Origin: Nodularia sp. NIES-3585
GTDB lineage: Bacteria > Cyanobacteriota > Cyanobacteriia > Cyanobacteriales > Nostocaceae
Assembly: GCF_002218065.1 (NCBI RefSeq)
Contig: NZ_BDUB01000001.1
Coordinates: 2,575,270-2,639,269, forward strand
Reading direction: 5' to 3'
Length of the DNA stretch: 64,000 nt
Shown here: one piece after another, positions 16,965-25,462 of the stretch
Position numbering within the stretch: the first letter of the stretch is position 1
Layout of the letters: the number at the start of each line of letters is the position of its first letter
Made by a program: the position numbers and the translations under genes
Notes under the pieces: generated by a model
What the model was told of the DNA's origin: nothing
Databases searched by the model: none
Seen by the model: the letters and a program-made list of their open reading frames with translations, nothing else

Positions 16965-18521
16965 TCAAGAATAATAGACCTCTTGCTTTAAAATATGTAT
17001 TTGCACAGCAGCTAAATACTCTTGAAAAGTCAAATGAGCAAATTCATAACTTCCCAATTCCCTCTCCACTAACAAAGCAACTTCATTTCTGATACTTTCC
17101 AACCATTGTTTGACAGTTAATGTATTGTTAGCTGTTTGTGCTAACTTTTCTTCAATCATATGACTGACATCAGCCACAGTGAATTTCTGAGTTCCTCGTT
17201 GCATCAAATCTAAGGCTATCATCTGCAATAACGACTGATTTTGTTCTGCATCTAAATCCAGCTTAATTTTTTTTACAGTAAGTCGTTTACCCAGCAGAAC
17301 ATCACAAATTTCCTTATACAGTTGAACTCTGCGTTTTGGTAAGTCTTTACTCTCCAGCAGATTATGAACTGTAGCAATCATTGTGACTAACAACGGGTTG
17401 CTGGCCATCTTGCTAATAGCTGGATTTTGAAGTAACGCTTCAATTAAGTCATTTGCTTTTGTTTGAGCATCTTGTCTGACTGCTGGTTTATCCCGTTGCT
17501 GTCGATTAATCTCTGTTTGTAAATACCAACCCTGGATAAAATTTTTCATCTCAGCCAAGTTAAAAGGCTGGACTTCTAAGACAATATCGACACGAGATAA
17601 AATTTCGCTCTCATAGCCGTGGGGACGAGAAGTGAGGATAAAAGTAGCCTTGGGATGCTCTCCCATTTGCTGATTTACCCATTGGCTGATAATAGAACGT
17701 TCTTCTTGGTTAGTTACCTCATCTAACCCATCCAACATTACCAAACACTGACCCTTACTTAAACGCTGGTTGAACCAATCAGGAAGCGGGTTGTTTCCAG
17801 GAACCGGGAGTTTTTTGATTTCTGCTTCAATCAGCGCGTTAAGATTAGGTGGTTGTGGTTTGACTAGCTGCTCACGAACATCTCTAAGACGTAAAAATAC
17901 AGGAATAAAGTTACTCTTTGTATGTTTCCGATGGGCTTTTTGAGCATAGATTAAAGTAATGTACTGTAGGAGTGTGGTTTTACCTGAGCCTGGTGGTGCA
18001 AGTATAGCAATGCGTCGTTGATCAGAATTTTTGCCTAAGAAATTCCAAATTTGCAAATTTTCTGTTCTACCAGTCGGTTGATTTTGTGATGTCAACCCTG
18101 AAGATACTTGACCGGGACTTTTGGTATTGACTTTCAGAGGAACGAATACATCTCCCAGATTTGGTGTTATTTCCGCAACATTAAATCCCTCTGTTTTCAG
18201 TTTGAGATATTTATCGCTCAAACTTGCGTAATATTTGCTTTGAAAATTAGACAGTTTCCACCGCAATTGTTCGGGTAACTTATCACCTTGCGTCAGCACG
18301 AATTTTGCGGTTTTCTTTCCTCGCTCGTTGACTCCAGCTTCCATCTCTTCCATAAAGCCTTCACTGAACTTAGCCCATAGGGACGAGCCAGCCGTTACTG
18401 CACTCGAAATGATAGCTTCTGTCCATTTACTCTGAAAGAGAAAATAACCCGTAGCCCCAAGTCCGAGACTTGGGAGAGACCATTTAATTAATTCCTTCAG
18501 CCGTTTAGGTTGTTCCGTCAT
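16965..18521 (-). CDS. NACHT-domain NTPase, N-terminal part of a frameshifted NACHT-FGE gene
   Basis: A 518-residue product. A short hydrophobic segment lies near residues 17-50, then a linker, then the NACHT NTPase with Walker A APPGSGKTT at 175-183, CLVMLDGLDEV as Walker B and ATFILTSRPHGYE. FAHLTFQEYLAA near the end is the conserved winged-helix/NACHT-tail signature. The frame ends abruptly at KQEVYYS, while in the +1 frame the same DNA continues as SIILDNFHIPQWGE into the FGE-like protein. NACHT NTPases are STAND-type signalling ATPases, many in anti-phage immunity. Confidence 0.85.
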   Translation of the reverse strand: MTEQPKRLKELIKWSLPSLGLGATGYFLFQSKWTEAIISSAVTAGSSLWAKFSEGFMEEMEAGVNERGKKTAKFVLTQGDKLPEQLRWKLSNFQSKYYASLSDKYLKLKTEGFNVAEITPNLGDVFVPLKVNTKSPGQVSSGLTSQNQPTGRTENLQIWNFLGKNSDQRRIAILAPPGSGKTTLLQYITLIYAQKAHRKHTKSNFIPVFLRLRDVREQLVKPQPPNLNALIEAEIKKLPVPGNNPLPDWFNQRLSKGQCLVMLDGLDEVTNQEERSIISQWVNQQMGEHPKATFILTSRPHGYESEILSRVDIVLEVQPFNLAEMKNFIQGWYLQTEINRQQRDKPAVRQDAQTKANDLIEALLQNPAISKMASNPLLVTMIATVHNLLESKDLPKRRVQLYKEICDVLLGKRLTVKKIKLDLDAEQNQSLLQMIALDLMQRGTQKFTVADVSHMIEEKLAQTANNTLTVKQWLESIRNEVALLVERELGSYEFAHLTFQEYLAAVQIHILKQEVYYS

Positions 18522-18767
18522 GATTTATACAAAGTCATAAAAGAGCGATAACAGTTAGTTTTATCAGTAGTGTTCAGACAAACCTAACCCTCCTACATTG
18601 CCTAACCTTGCGTTTCCTGTATTTAATGTATAGAGTTGATACAGTGTTATGGGCTATTTGCACCTAAACACAAATTTAAAGTTATATATAATACAAAATT
18701 TGCATCTGTCGGAATAGCCATCAAGATTACGCTACTAATTTAGGATTTTTACACAATAATTATCATT

Positions 18768-19007
18768 ATGGAGCAAAATCAGCATCAAGAGCGCCACGCC
18801 GCAGATCAAGAGTTACAGAAATCTCTAGCGTATTTAGAGGATATCTTGTCAGAAAATTCCACTGAAGTTGAAGCGAAACCGAAACTTGCTCATGGCAGAA
18901 TAAATGAAGTGGAACTCATTGAAGATTTAATCGATATTGATTTAGCAGAGTTGGAGGATGCTGTTGCTGATATCGAAGAATATCTTGACAAAAAAAATAA
19001 AAAGTAG
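18768..19007 (+). CDS. small acidic conserved protein, 79 aa
   Basis: A 79-residue, very acidic protein starting at ATG 18768. The N-terminus (QHQERHAADQELQKSLAYLEDIL) is a predicted amphipathic helix. The C-terminus is dominated by Asp/Glu/Ile (VELIEDLIDIDLAELEDAVADIEEYL), then a basic KKNKK tail. No known domain recognised. It converges on the SpoU methyltransferase gene with three bases between stops. The 246 bases upstream (18522-18767) contain no gene and probably hold divergent promoters for this gene and the NACHT gene. Confidence 0.65.
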   Translation: MEQNQHQERHAADQELQKSLAYLEDILSENSTEVEAKPKLAHGRINEVELIEDLIDIDLAELEDAVADIEEYLDKKNKK

Positions 19008-19010
19008 TGA

Positions 19011-19796
19011 CTACGAGGTACAAATTATTTGTCTTTGAGCCTCGTATAACATTAAAGCAGCTGCGATCGCCACATTCAAAGATTCAACTCCTGGACTCAG
19101 GGGTATTTTCACCTGCTTGTCTGCCATCCTAGCTAAATCTGGCGACAAACCAGCCCCTTCATTACCCAATAAAATTAAACTGGGTTTTCGCCAGTCTACA
19201 TCCCAGTAAGTTAAATTTGCCGTCGGTAAAGTTGCTACTACCTGCATTCCGGCTTGCTGACATTGTGCTACTGTCGCTTTCAAATCTTCACTCACTGCTG
19301 TGGCGACGCGAAACCACTGTCCAGCCGAAGCCCGTAAAACTTTTGGACTGTCTACATCTACACTATCATCACTCAGCCACAACCCCGTTGCACCAGTCGC
19401 CGCAGCCGTGCGAATTATTGTCCCTAGATTACCAGGATCTTGGATAGTTTCCAAGGCTATAACTAAACCGTTAAAGGGGACTTGAGTTTGATTAATTAAC
19501 CGTGGGGCTGTGGCAATTACACCATCTGGTTGAACTGTGGTCGCGATCGCCGCTAAAATTTCCTCACTAACGATTTCCACCCGTTCACTGTGGCTACAAG
19601 CTGCTTCCCAAAGTTCCGGGTGGGCTATTTGCCATTCTGGGGTGCAACACACTGTTACCAGGGGATAATTCATCACACAGGCTTCTTGCAGAAGGTGTGT
19701 TCCTTCGAGTAAACACAATTGCTGCTTATGACGCTCTTTGGTAGAGTGCAGCTTGCGGATTTGTTTGACTAAAGAGTTTTGTAGACTTGTTAACAC
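19011..19796 (-). CDS. TrmH/SpoU-family RNA 2'-O-methyltransferase
   Basis: A 261-residue SPOUT methyltransferase. The N-terminal RNA-binding substrate domain starts SLQNSLVKQIRKLHSTKERH, and the SpoU domain shows motif 1 (ETIQDPGNLGTIIRTAAATGA), motif 2 (LLGNEGAGLSPDLA) and motif 3 (VKIPLSPGVESLNVAIAAAL). It transfers a methyl group from SAM to a ribose 2'-OH in rRNA or tRNA; the exact nucleotide is unknown. Length is typical. It is transcribed in the same direction as the downstream-facing tRNA-Leu region. Confidence 0.92.
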   Translation of the reverse strand: MLTSLQNSLVKQIRKLHSTKERHKQQLCLLEGTHLLQEACVMNYPLVTVCCTPEWQIAHPELWEAACSHSERVEIVSEEILAAIATTVQPDGVIATAPRLINQTQVPFNGLVIALETIQDPGNLGTIIRTAAATGATGLWLSDDSVDVDSPKVLRASAGQWFRVATAVSEDLKATVAQCQQAGMQVVATLPTANLTYWDVDWRKPSLILLGNEGAGLSPDLARMADKQVKIPLSPGVESLNVAIAAALMLYEAQRQIICTS

Positions 19797-19836
19797 AATT
19801 AGGGGTTAAATATCTGGGATTAAACCCAAATTAATA

Positions 19837-19917
19837 TGCGGAACCCGGGACTTGAACCCGGAAGCCTTGCGGCACTAGAACCTGAATCTAGCGCGTCTGC
19901 CATTCCGCCAGTTCCGC
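19837..19917 (-). tRNA. tRNA-Leu (anticodon CAG)
   Basis: On the reverse strand GCGGAAC begins the acceptor stem and GTTCCGC closes it, with A as discriminator. The anticodon stem CTAGA/TCTAG encloses TTCAGGT, giving anticodon CAG. A long variable arm (TGCCGCAAGGCTT) marks a class II Leu tRNA, and GGTTCAAGTCC is the T loop. No encoded CCA. 81 nt. Confidence 0.95.
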
Positions 19918-20188
19918 TGGCATCGATTTGGATCGACAACTTACCATTATTACTTAAATATTTATTTGTGTCAAGTACGATCCTAAATGATTCTGTGAGA
20001 TTTCTTGCCTTCTCCCAGGGATAAAATGGTTAAAACCTGATAAAGCTTGCTACAGCTTGCTTACAGCCTTTAATTAATATCTCAATCCCAATTTATTTAT
20101 ACAAGATATCTGAGAAAATGTAGACTAACCAACTCTTTACTGTAGAATCAAAACCAACTTCTAACCTATAAAATTACGTATTGTTTTT

Positions 20189-20203
20189 GGAGGTAGGCTT
20201 ATT
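20189..20203 (+). promoter_or_regulatory. strong ribosome binding site facing an ATT codon, likely true murA start
   Basis: GGAGGT at 20189-20194 is followed seven bases after GGAGG by ATT at 20201, in frame with murA. No ATG, GTG or TTG occurs in frame between the upstream stop at 20162 and the TTG at 20261, and that TTG has no Shine-Dalgarno sequence. Confidence 0.55.
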
Positions 20204-20260
20204 AATCCTTCTAGCAGCTTACCAGATGCCAAACTTTCTCCCGAAGCAGACTCCTCAGTC

Positions 20261-21580
20261 TTGCAAATATGGGGTGGGCATCCTTTGCAAGGTCATGTAA
20301 AAATCAGTGGTGCTAAAAATTCCGCACTGGTAATCATGGCTGGCTCCTTGCTGTGTTCAGGCGATTGTCGCATTCGTAATGTCCCCTTATTGGCGGATGT
20401 AGAGCGGATGAGTCAGGTTTTGTCAGCTTTAGGTGTTCGCCTCACCAGACAAGGCGACATTTTAGATATCAACGCCAGCGAAATTACCACATCCAAAGCT
20501 CCCTACGAACTAGTTACCCAACTACGGGCAAGTTTTTTTGCCATTGGGGCAATTTTAGCCCGGCTAGGAACGGCACAAATGCCATTACCCGGTGGTTGTG
20601 CCATTGGAGCTAGACCAGTTGATTTGCACGTCCGCGGACTGCAAGCAATGGGTGCTGAAGTGCAGATTGAACATGGCATTTGTAATGCTTACATTCCCGG
20701 TAGTAGTGGCAGACTACAAGGAGCCAAAATCTACCTAGATAGCCCCAGTGTGGGAGCAACGGAAACCTTAATGATGGCCGCCACCCTTGCCGATGGCGAA
20801 ACCATTATCGAAAACGCGGCACGGGAGCCAGAAGTAGTTGATCTGGCGAATTTCTGTAACGCCATGGGAGCTAAAATTCAAGGTGCAGGCAGCAGTCAGA
20901 TTAGAATCGTGGGTGTACCTAAGTTGCACTCTCTTGACTACAGCATTATTCCTGACCGCATTGAGGCGGGAACCTTCTTAGTTGCCGCAGCTATCACTCG
21001 TTCAGAAATTAGTCTGTCGCCAGTGTTACCAAACCACTTAATCCCAGTCATTGCTAAACTGCGAGAAATTGGTTTAACGATCATTGAGGATGCACCAGAC
21101 TGCTTACGTATCCTGCGCGCAGAAACTCTCAGAGCTAGGGATATTGAAACCTTACCTCATCCGGGTTTTCCCACAGATATGCAAGCTCCATTTATGGCTT
21201 TATTGAGTGTGGCAGATGGTGATAGCCTAATTAACGAATCTGTGTTTGAAAATCGCCTGCGTCATGCCTCGGAGTTGAATCGCTTGGGAGCAGACATTCG
21301 CGTTAAAGGTAATGCCGCCTTTGTCCGGGGAGTGCCGAAGTTATCAGGCGCGCCAGTAATTGGTACAGATTTACGAGCATCAGCATCATTAGTTTTAGCA
21401 GGACTAGCAGCTGAAGGACAAACCATATTTCAGGGCTTACACCATCTTGATCGCGGCTATGATCGGATTGATATGAAATTACAGCAACTAGGAGCGAAAA
21501 TTCTGCGTGTGGGCGATGTGCCAGCAGGTACAGAATTAAATTCTAGTAGTAGTATTCCCCCAGCATCGATTTCGACTTAG
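20261..21580 (+). CDS. murA: UDP-N-acetylglucosamine 1-carboxyvinyltransferase MurA
   Basis: First committed step of peptidoglycan synthesis: transfers enolpyruvate from PEP to UDP-GlcNAc in the cytoplasm. The sequence shows [21 protein letters not shown], the PEP-site loop region [22 protein letters not shown] (with the Cys-containing loop), [28 protein letters not shown], and [14 protein letters not shown] near the C-terminus, all MurA signatures. The conventional start TTG 20261 leaves the first beta strand short. An ATT at 20201 with a perfect GGAGG would add 20 residues. A 439-residue product is near the usual size. Confidence 0.96.
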   Translation: MQIWGGHPLQGHVKISGAKNSALVIMAGSLLCSGDCRIRNVPLLADVERMSQVLSALGVRLTRQGDILDINASEITTSKAPYELVTQLRASFFAIGAILARLGTAQMPLPGGCAIGARPVDLHVRGLQAMGAEVQIEHGICNAYIPGSSGRLQGAKIYLDSPSVGATETLMMAATLADGETIIENAAREPEVVDLANFCNAMGAKIQGAGSSQIRIVGVPKLHSLDYSIIPDRIEAGTFLVAAAITRSEISLSPVLPNHLIPVIAKLREIGLTIIEDAPDCLRILRAETLRARDIETLPHPGFPTDMQAPFMALLSVADGDSLINESVFENRLRHASELNRLGADIRVKGNAAFVRGVPKLSGAPVIGTDLRASASLVLAGLAAEGQTIFQGLHHLDRGYDRIDMKLQQLGAKILRVGDVPAGTELNSSSSIPPASIST

Positions 21581-21581
21581 A

Positions 21582-21672
21582 TAGGGGAGTAGGGAGTGGG
21601 GAGTGGGGAGTAGGGACTAAGATTTTCTACTCAGCACTCTCTTGTACAGACGCGAGAGATCGCGTCTCTCCT
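21582..21672. repeat. GGGGAGT heptamer tract and a small hairpin
   Basis: Runs of GGGGAGTAGGGAGTGGGGAG followed about 30 bases later by GACGCGAGAGATCGCGTC, a hairpin that may act as the murA terminator. Noncoding. Confidence 0.5.
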
Positions 21673-21741
21673 CATGACTCAGCACTCGTTATACTAGCTA
21701 AGGGAGGCTGTTGATATTTTGTTTTTCCAGCTTGCTATATC

Positions 21742-22617
21742 ATGTCCTTGTTTAAAACTCCGCTCATCGGTTTAAAAGCTGACTCTTTTCGTCATCCATT
21801 AGACCTAGAAGCCACCACATCTCTCAAGCAGATACCAGGTCTGGATATGATGGTGCGAAATTGGCTCGGTCCCATGGCAGAACAGGTTTTTTATGTAGAA
21901 AATATTGCCGCCAGTGTCCTAGTTGGTGAAAAACAACTGCCTGATTTATACAAATTATTGTTAGAAGCCTGCAAAATTCTGGATATAGAGCCTCCCCAGT
22001 TATATATCCGCCAACATCCGGCTCCTAATGCCTACACCTTTGCTATGCGGGGTAAGCAACCTTTTGTTGTGCTGCATACTTCCTTAGTTGATATGCTCAC
22101 ACCAGAGGAAATACAGGCAGTAATTGCCCATGAATTAGGGCATCTTAAATGTGACCACAGTGTTTATTTAACACCTGTAAATATATTGGTGTTAGCAGCC
22201 TCAATTGTACCCAACGTTGGCACATTTATTGCCCAAGCTATACAGTCACAACTATTGGAATGGGTACGCTGTGCTGAGTTTACCTGCGATCGCGCCGCAT
22301 TGCTAGCCACCCAAGACCCCAAAGTGGTAATGTCGGTATTAATGAAGTTAGCCGGTGGTTCGCCTATCCTAGCGCCGCAACTTAACTTAGATGCCTTTGT
22401 TGACCAAGCTCGTGCTTACGATGATATTAGTAAAACCGAACTGGGTGAAATGGTCAAAGAAGCTCGCACAGCCCAATTAAGTCATCCAGTCCCAGTCCTC
22501 CGCGCTAGAGAAATTGACCGTTGGTCTAGCAGCACAGAATATCAATCTTTATTGCAAGGTGATGCATTGAAGTCTAAAAATGAAGTTGCATCTCAAGGTA
22601 GATGGCGCAATTGGTAG
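21742..22617 (+). CDS. M48-family zinc metallopeptidase
   Basis: A 291-residue protein with the HExxH zinc motif HELGH at residues 130-134 and the downstream Glu in WVRCAEFTCDRAALLA (third ligand, EFTCDR). The flanking pattern AMRGKQPFVVLHTSLVD is typical of the cyanobacterial M48 subfamily related to HtpX. One hydrophobic segment (VNILVLAASIVPNVGTFIAQA) between the two zinc motifs may be membrane associated. It is probably involved in envelope protein quality control, inferred from the family. Confidence 0.88.
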   Translation: MSLFKTPLIGLKADSFRHPLDLEATTSLKQIPGLDMMVRNWLGPMAEQVFYVENIAASVLVGEKQLPDLYKLLLEACKILDIEPPQLYIRQHPAPNAYTFAMRGKQPFVVLHTSLVDMLTPEEIQAVIAHELGHLKCDHSVYLTPVNILVLAASIVPNVGTFIAQAIQSQLLEWVRCAEFTCDRAALLATQDPKVVMSVLMKLAGGSPILAPQLNLDAFVDQARAYDDISKTELGEMVKEARTAQLSHPVPVLRAREIDRWSSSTEYQSLLQGDALKSKNEVASQGRWRNW

Positions 22618-22821
22618 ACTTCCTTCTCCAGTAGCCTGCGTTACAGTGGCATAACCAACGCACAGCCATAGCTCAAACTCAGATGATGCGTTTAGCTGAG
22701 ATTCCGATAGCTAAACGCACCCCATTTCCCACTGCCCACCGATAAAATTAGGTAAACAAAAATTTTCTATTTACTTGTTGCAAATTTATTAAATAGGCTA
22801 TACTATTGGAATTGCACCTAA

Positions 22822-22905
22822 GGGCGGGTGGCGAAATTGGTAGACGCACCACACTCAAAATGTGGCGGCCTTGCGGTCATAGGAGTTCGATTCTCCTCCT
22901 GCCCA
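22822..22905 (+). tRNA. tRNA-Leu (anticodon CAA)
   Basis: Acceptor GGGCGGG pairs with CCTGCCC (one wobble), A discriminator. The anticodon stem CCACA/TGTGG encloses CTCAAAA, giving CAA. The class II variable arm is CGGCCTTGCGGTC and the T loop is GTTCGATTC. 84 nt, no encoded CCA. It decodes UUG. Confidence 0.95.
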
Positions 22906-22958
22906 CTTTAAAAACCTTTGAAGGTATACCTGGTTCACACTAACATAAAGCCAAAACC

Positions 22959-23237
22959 ATGCAACTTAAAAGATGGGAATCTCCCCGTAGAGAAGGGAGA
23001 AACGATAAAGGCAGAGGCGGTTCAGCCAGAAAGCGACAACTCAAAAAACAAAGGCAGATGTTACGCCAACAGCTAAAACAAGCTAACAAACCCAACAATC
23101 ACAAAAATCATGGAAAGGGGGAAGAAAAAAATCTTCCCCCTTTTTTGTCGTCGATGTACATAGCTGGGGAGTGGGGAGTGGGGAATGGGGAGTGGGGAGT
23201 AGGGAGTGGGGAGTGGGGAATGGGGAGTAGGGAGTAG
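22959..23237 (+). CDS. small basic hypothetical protein (3' end doubtful)
   Basis: An open frame of 92 codons. The first ~50 residues are strongly basic (RREGRNDKGRGGSARKRQLK then QLKQANKPNN) and look like a nucleic-acid-binding peptide. After that the frame passes through a perfect intrinsic terminator (23114-23146) and into a GGGGAGT repeat tract, which encodes the low-complexity Gly/Glu/Trp tail. Either the real gene has lost its stop codon, or this is a chance frame downstream of the tRNA. I do not recognise the family. Confidence 0.4.
   Translation: MQLKRWESPRREGRNDKGRGGSARKRQLKKQRQMLRQQLKQANKPNNHKNHGKGEEKNLPPFLSSMYIAGEWGVGNGEWGVGSGEWGMGSRE
23114..23146 (+). terminator. strong intrinsic terminator
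   Basis: Twelve-base-pair stem AAAGGGGGAAGA/TCTTCCCCCTTT with an A-only loop and a run of six T. It lies inside the small basic open frame, and 210 bases after the tRNA-Leu. Confidence 0.8.
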
Positions 23238-23312
23238 GGAGTGGGTTAAAACCCTTTTGGTGTCTAAGTTTGATTATCCGTTTATGTCTTAACCTCCTTG
23301 GCGGTTGCTATA
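23160..23312. repeat. TATAGC-ended repeat, intact copy in reverse orientation
   Basis: Read in reverse it gives TATAGCAACCGCCAAGGAGG, then TTAAGACATAAACGGATAAT, TTAGACACC and a run of CTCCC heptamers ending near AGCTATG. It is the uninterrupted counterpart of the split copy at 11032-11313. Confidence 0.75.
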
Positions 23313-23354
23313 CTTCCTGAATGGTAGAAGCCCCCCAAATTTATCAGTGGAATC

Positions 23355-23385
23355 AATCTAAAATCTAAAATCTAAAATCTAAAAT
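23355..23385. repeat. AAAATCT short tandem repeat
   Basis: About four heptamers of TCTAAAA, a class of short tandem repeats well known from heterocystous cyanobacteria. A second array lies at 30370-30404. Confidence 0.85.
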
Positions 23386-23519
23386 TGTGTGACCTAGAGC
23401 GATTTTCCAGCCACAAACAGTAGCGGCAAATCAGCATTTAGATTATTGTTCGTAAATGTATGCTCAAGGTACTTGACATTACCCTGGGTGAAGATGCTAT
23501 AGTGATTCAAGTCAATCGA

Positions 23520-23591
23520 TGGGGCGTAGCCAAGTGGTAAGGCAGCGGGTTTTGGTCCCGCCATCCCTAGGTTCGAATCCTAGCGCCCCAG
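23520..23591 (+). tRNA. tRNA-Gln (anticodon UUG)
   Basis: Acceptor TGGGGCG/CGCCCCA with G discriminator. The anticodon stem GCGGG/CCCGC encloses TTTTGGT, giving anticodon TTG. T loop GGTTCGAATCC. 72 nt. Confidence 0.95.
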
Positions 23592-23597
23592 CATATT

Positions 23598-23631
23598 AAG
23601 GAGTAGAGTAATCTGCTCCTTCTTTTTTTTT
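23598..23631 (+). terminator. intrinsic terminator after tRNA-Gln
   Basis: AAGGAG and CTCCTT arms around TAGAGTAATCTG, followed by nine or more T. It lies six bases after the tRNA. Confidence 0.8.
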
Positions 23632-23702
23632 GCTCGGCAACTATTATTGCCCAACCTCAGTATAAAGTTGAGTCTAACACCGAGGGGGCGCTGTCGCAAG
23701 GA

Positions 23703-25379
23703 TTAAAATGGCGTTTCTGCTTGTAGATGCAGGGTTTTGCCTAACTGGGGATGTTCAAAGCTAAGTTCTCTGGCGTGTAGATGCAGCCGACTGGCAACAG
23801 CATTGCATCCATACAGGCGATCGCCTAAAATAGTCACACCCAGTCCTGTTTTATCAGCAGCATGAACTCTCAATTGGTGCGTGCGTCCTGTTAGGGGTAT
23901 AAACTCGATACGTGTATAGTTTCCTTCCCTGGACAGCACCCGAAATTTAGTCAAGCTAGGTTTACCTTGTTGCCAATTCACTTGTTGATAGGGGCGATTT
24001 TCAGGATTTCCCCATAATGGTAATTCAATCACACCTTCTGGAACCTTCACAGCACCGGAAAGGATAGCTTCGTAAATCTTGTGAATTTGCCGTTGCTGAA
24101 ATTTCTGGCTCAGTTGGCGATGAGTTTGGCTAACACGCGTTAGGACTAAAATACCAGAAGTTTCCTGATCCAGTCGATGCACAGTCATAATTTCCCCATC
24201 ATCTGGGAACCAATAACGCCAGCGACTCAGAACACTATCTTGAGTCTGCCGATAACGACCAGGAACCGAAAGTAACCCTGGGGGTTTATTCACAGCAATC
24301 AGCCATTCATCTTCATAAATAATCGGTAAATTAACCCCTCCTTTATCACTTAAATTGCTGCTTAAACTGCTTTTTATTGTGGTTAGCGGGGCTGGGGACT
24401 TAGATTTTAAACCCGAAAGCAAAAACCCCATCAACGGCTGACAACGCTCAACACAAGCCCCATAAAATTCTCCCTGTATTTTGTCCTGATTTTCTGAAGA
24501 TTCCCCCCACCAAAATTCCGCCATTGCTAGAGGTTTAAATCCATGATTCGCCGCATAGTGCAACAGCTTCGGCGCACAACAATCTCCTGTACCTGTAGGT
24601 ATAGAGCCGGTTGGCATCAATTTTTGCAATGATGTTGATTGCCCTAAAAAATTCATCAGGGAATAAGCCTCGTGCATTTGCGCCTGCAATTGGCGAGACA
24701 ATGCTTTACGCCGTTGCTTGAGTTCTTGTATTTGTTTATCTGCTGCGGCAATCAATTGCTGTAAAGGTTGCAACACAGCACTCTGTTTGGCTTTGAGTTG
24801 CCGACGCTCAATTCCTTGTTGACGGCTTTCCTCGTCAAGTTTTTCTAGGGCAGTAGTTAGTGCTTCCCCGGTAAGTTGTTGGTAAAATAGCTGACGTTTG
24901 GCATCACGTTGGTGTTTGGAATGGCGATGGAAATCTCGCATCTGTTGCAACTGCTGCTCAAACTCATAACATAGAATTTCATCCTGCTGTCTGTCTCTGA
25001 GTTGCTTGAGAGTAATCAATTCCTGCTTTATGGCTTCTAGTTCAGCTAAAGTGTGGGCTTCTTCTAGGGCTACTTCGTCTCGTCCCGGAATTGGTGGAAC
25101 CCAACCCTCAATTACACTGCAACCATTCACAAGACCAGAAAATGCTTTTAAAACTTGGGTTTCACCTGTAGACAACTCAACTAGCAAAACACCATACATC
25201 TTCCCCTCCTGATTATAAACCGCATCGGTGGCTAATTGCTGCATTAAATTACGAGCGATCGCTTCCACAAAAACAGTGCGGGGTAATTTCAATAAATCAC
25301 CACTTGCCGGACAACGCCCTTCATACCAATAACTAACCGTTGAGTCACTGACCAAAGATTGAACCTCACACCACTTCAA
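23703..25379 (-). CDS. RluA-family pseudouridine synthase with long N-terminal extension
   Basis: A 558-residue protein. The C-terminal ~220 residues are an RluA-type synthase: INKPPGLLSVPG, VHRLDQETSGILVLTR (catalytic Asp), ETIL-like and TGRTHQLRVHAA, GDRLYG. It isomerises uridines in rRNA or tRNA. The N-terminal ~330 residues are far longer than in E. coli RluA/RluC and contain a long predicted coiled coil (about 100-240) and a segment with CCAPKLLHYAANHGFKPL just before the catalytic domain. Similar long forms exist in cyanobacteria. It is divergent from RNase Z. Confidence 0.9.
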   Translation of the reverse strand: MKWCEVQSLVSDSTVSYWYEGRCPASGDLLKLPRTVFVEAIARNLMQQLATDAVYNQEGKMYGVLLVELSTGETQVLKAFSGLVNGCSVIEGWVPPIPGRDEVALEEAHTLAELEAIKQELITLKQLRDRQQDEILCYEFEQQLQQMRDFHRHSKHQRDAKRQLFYQQLTGEALTTALEKLDEESRQQGIERRQLKAKQSAVLQPLQQLIAAADKQIQELKQRRKALSRQLQAQMHEAYSLMNFLGQSTSLQKLMPTGSIPTGTGDCCAPKLLHYAANHGFKPLAMAEFWWGESSENQDKIQGEFYGACVERCQPLMGFLLSGLKSKSPAPLTTIKSSLSSNLSDKGGVNLPIIYEDEWLIAVNKPPGLLSVPGRYRQTQDSVLSRWRYWFPDDGEIMTVHRLDQETSGILVLTRVSQTHRQLSQKFQQRQIHKIYEAILSGAVKVPEGVIELPLWGNPENRPYQQVNWQQGKPSLTKFRVLSREGNYTRIEFIPLTGRTHQLRVHAADKTGLGVTILGDRLYGCNAVASRLHLHARELSFEHPQLGKTLHLQAETPF

Positions 25380-25462
25380 GTATTTTGCCCAACAACCGTG
25401 TCACTATAGAGAGTAAGAGATAGTAAGCGTCAAATTCAGCAAGAGGAAGGCCAAAAAACGCT

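Noticed and set aside
23355-23385. CRISPR-like array of AAAATCT units (also 30370, 31714, 63126)
   Set aside because: Repeats are 7 bp and have no spacers. They are short tandem repeats; no CRISPR array or cas gene was seen in the window.
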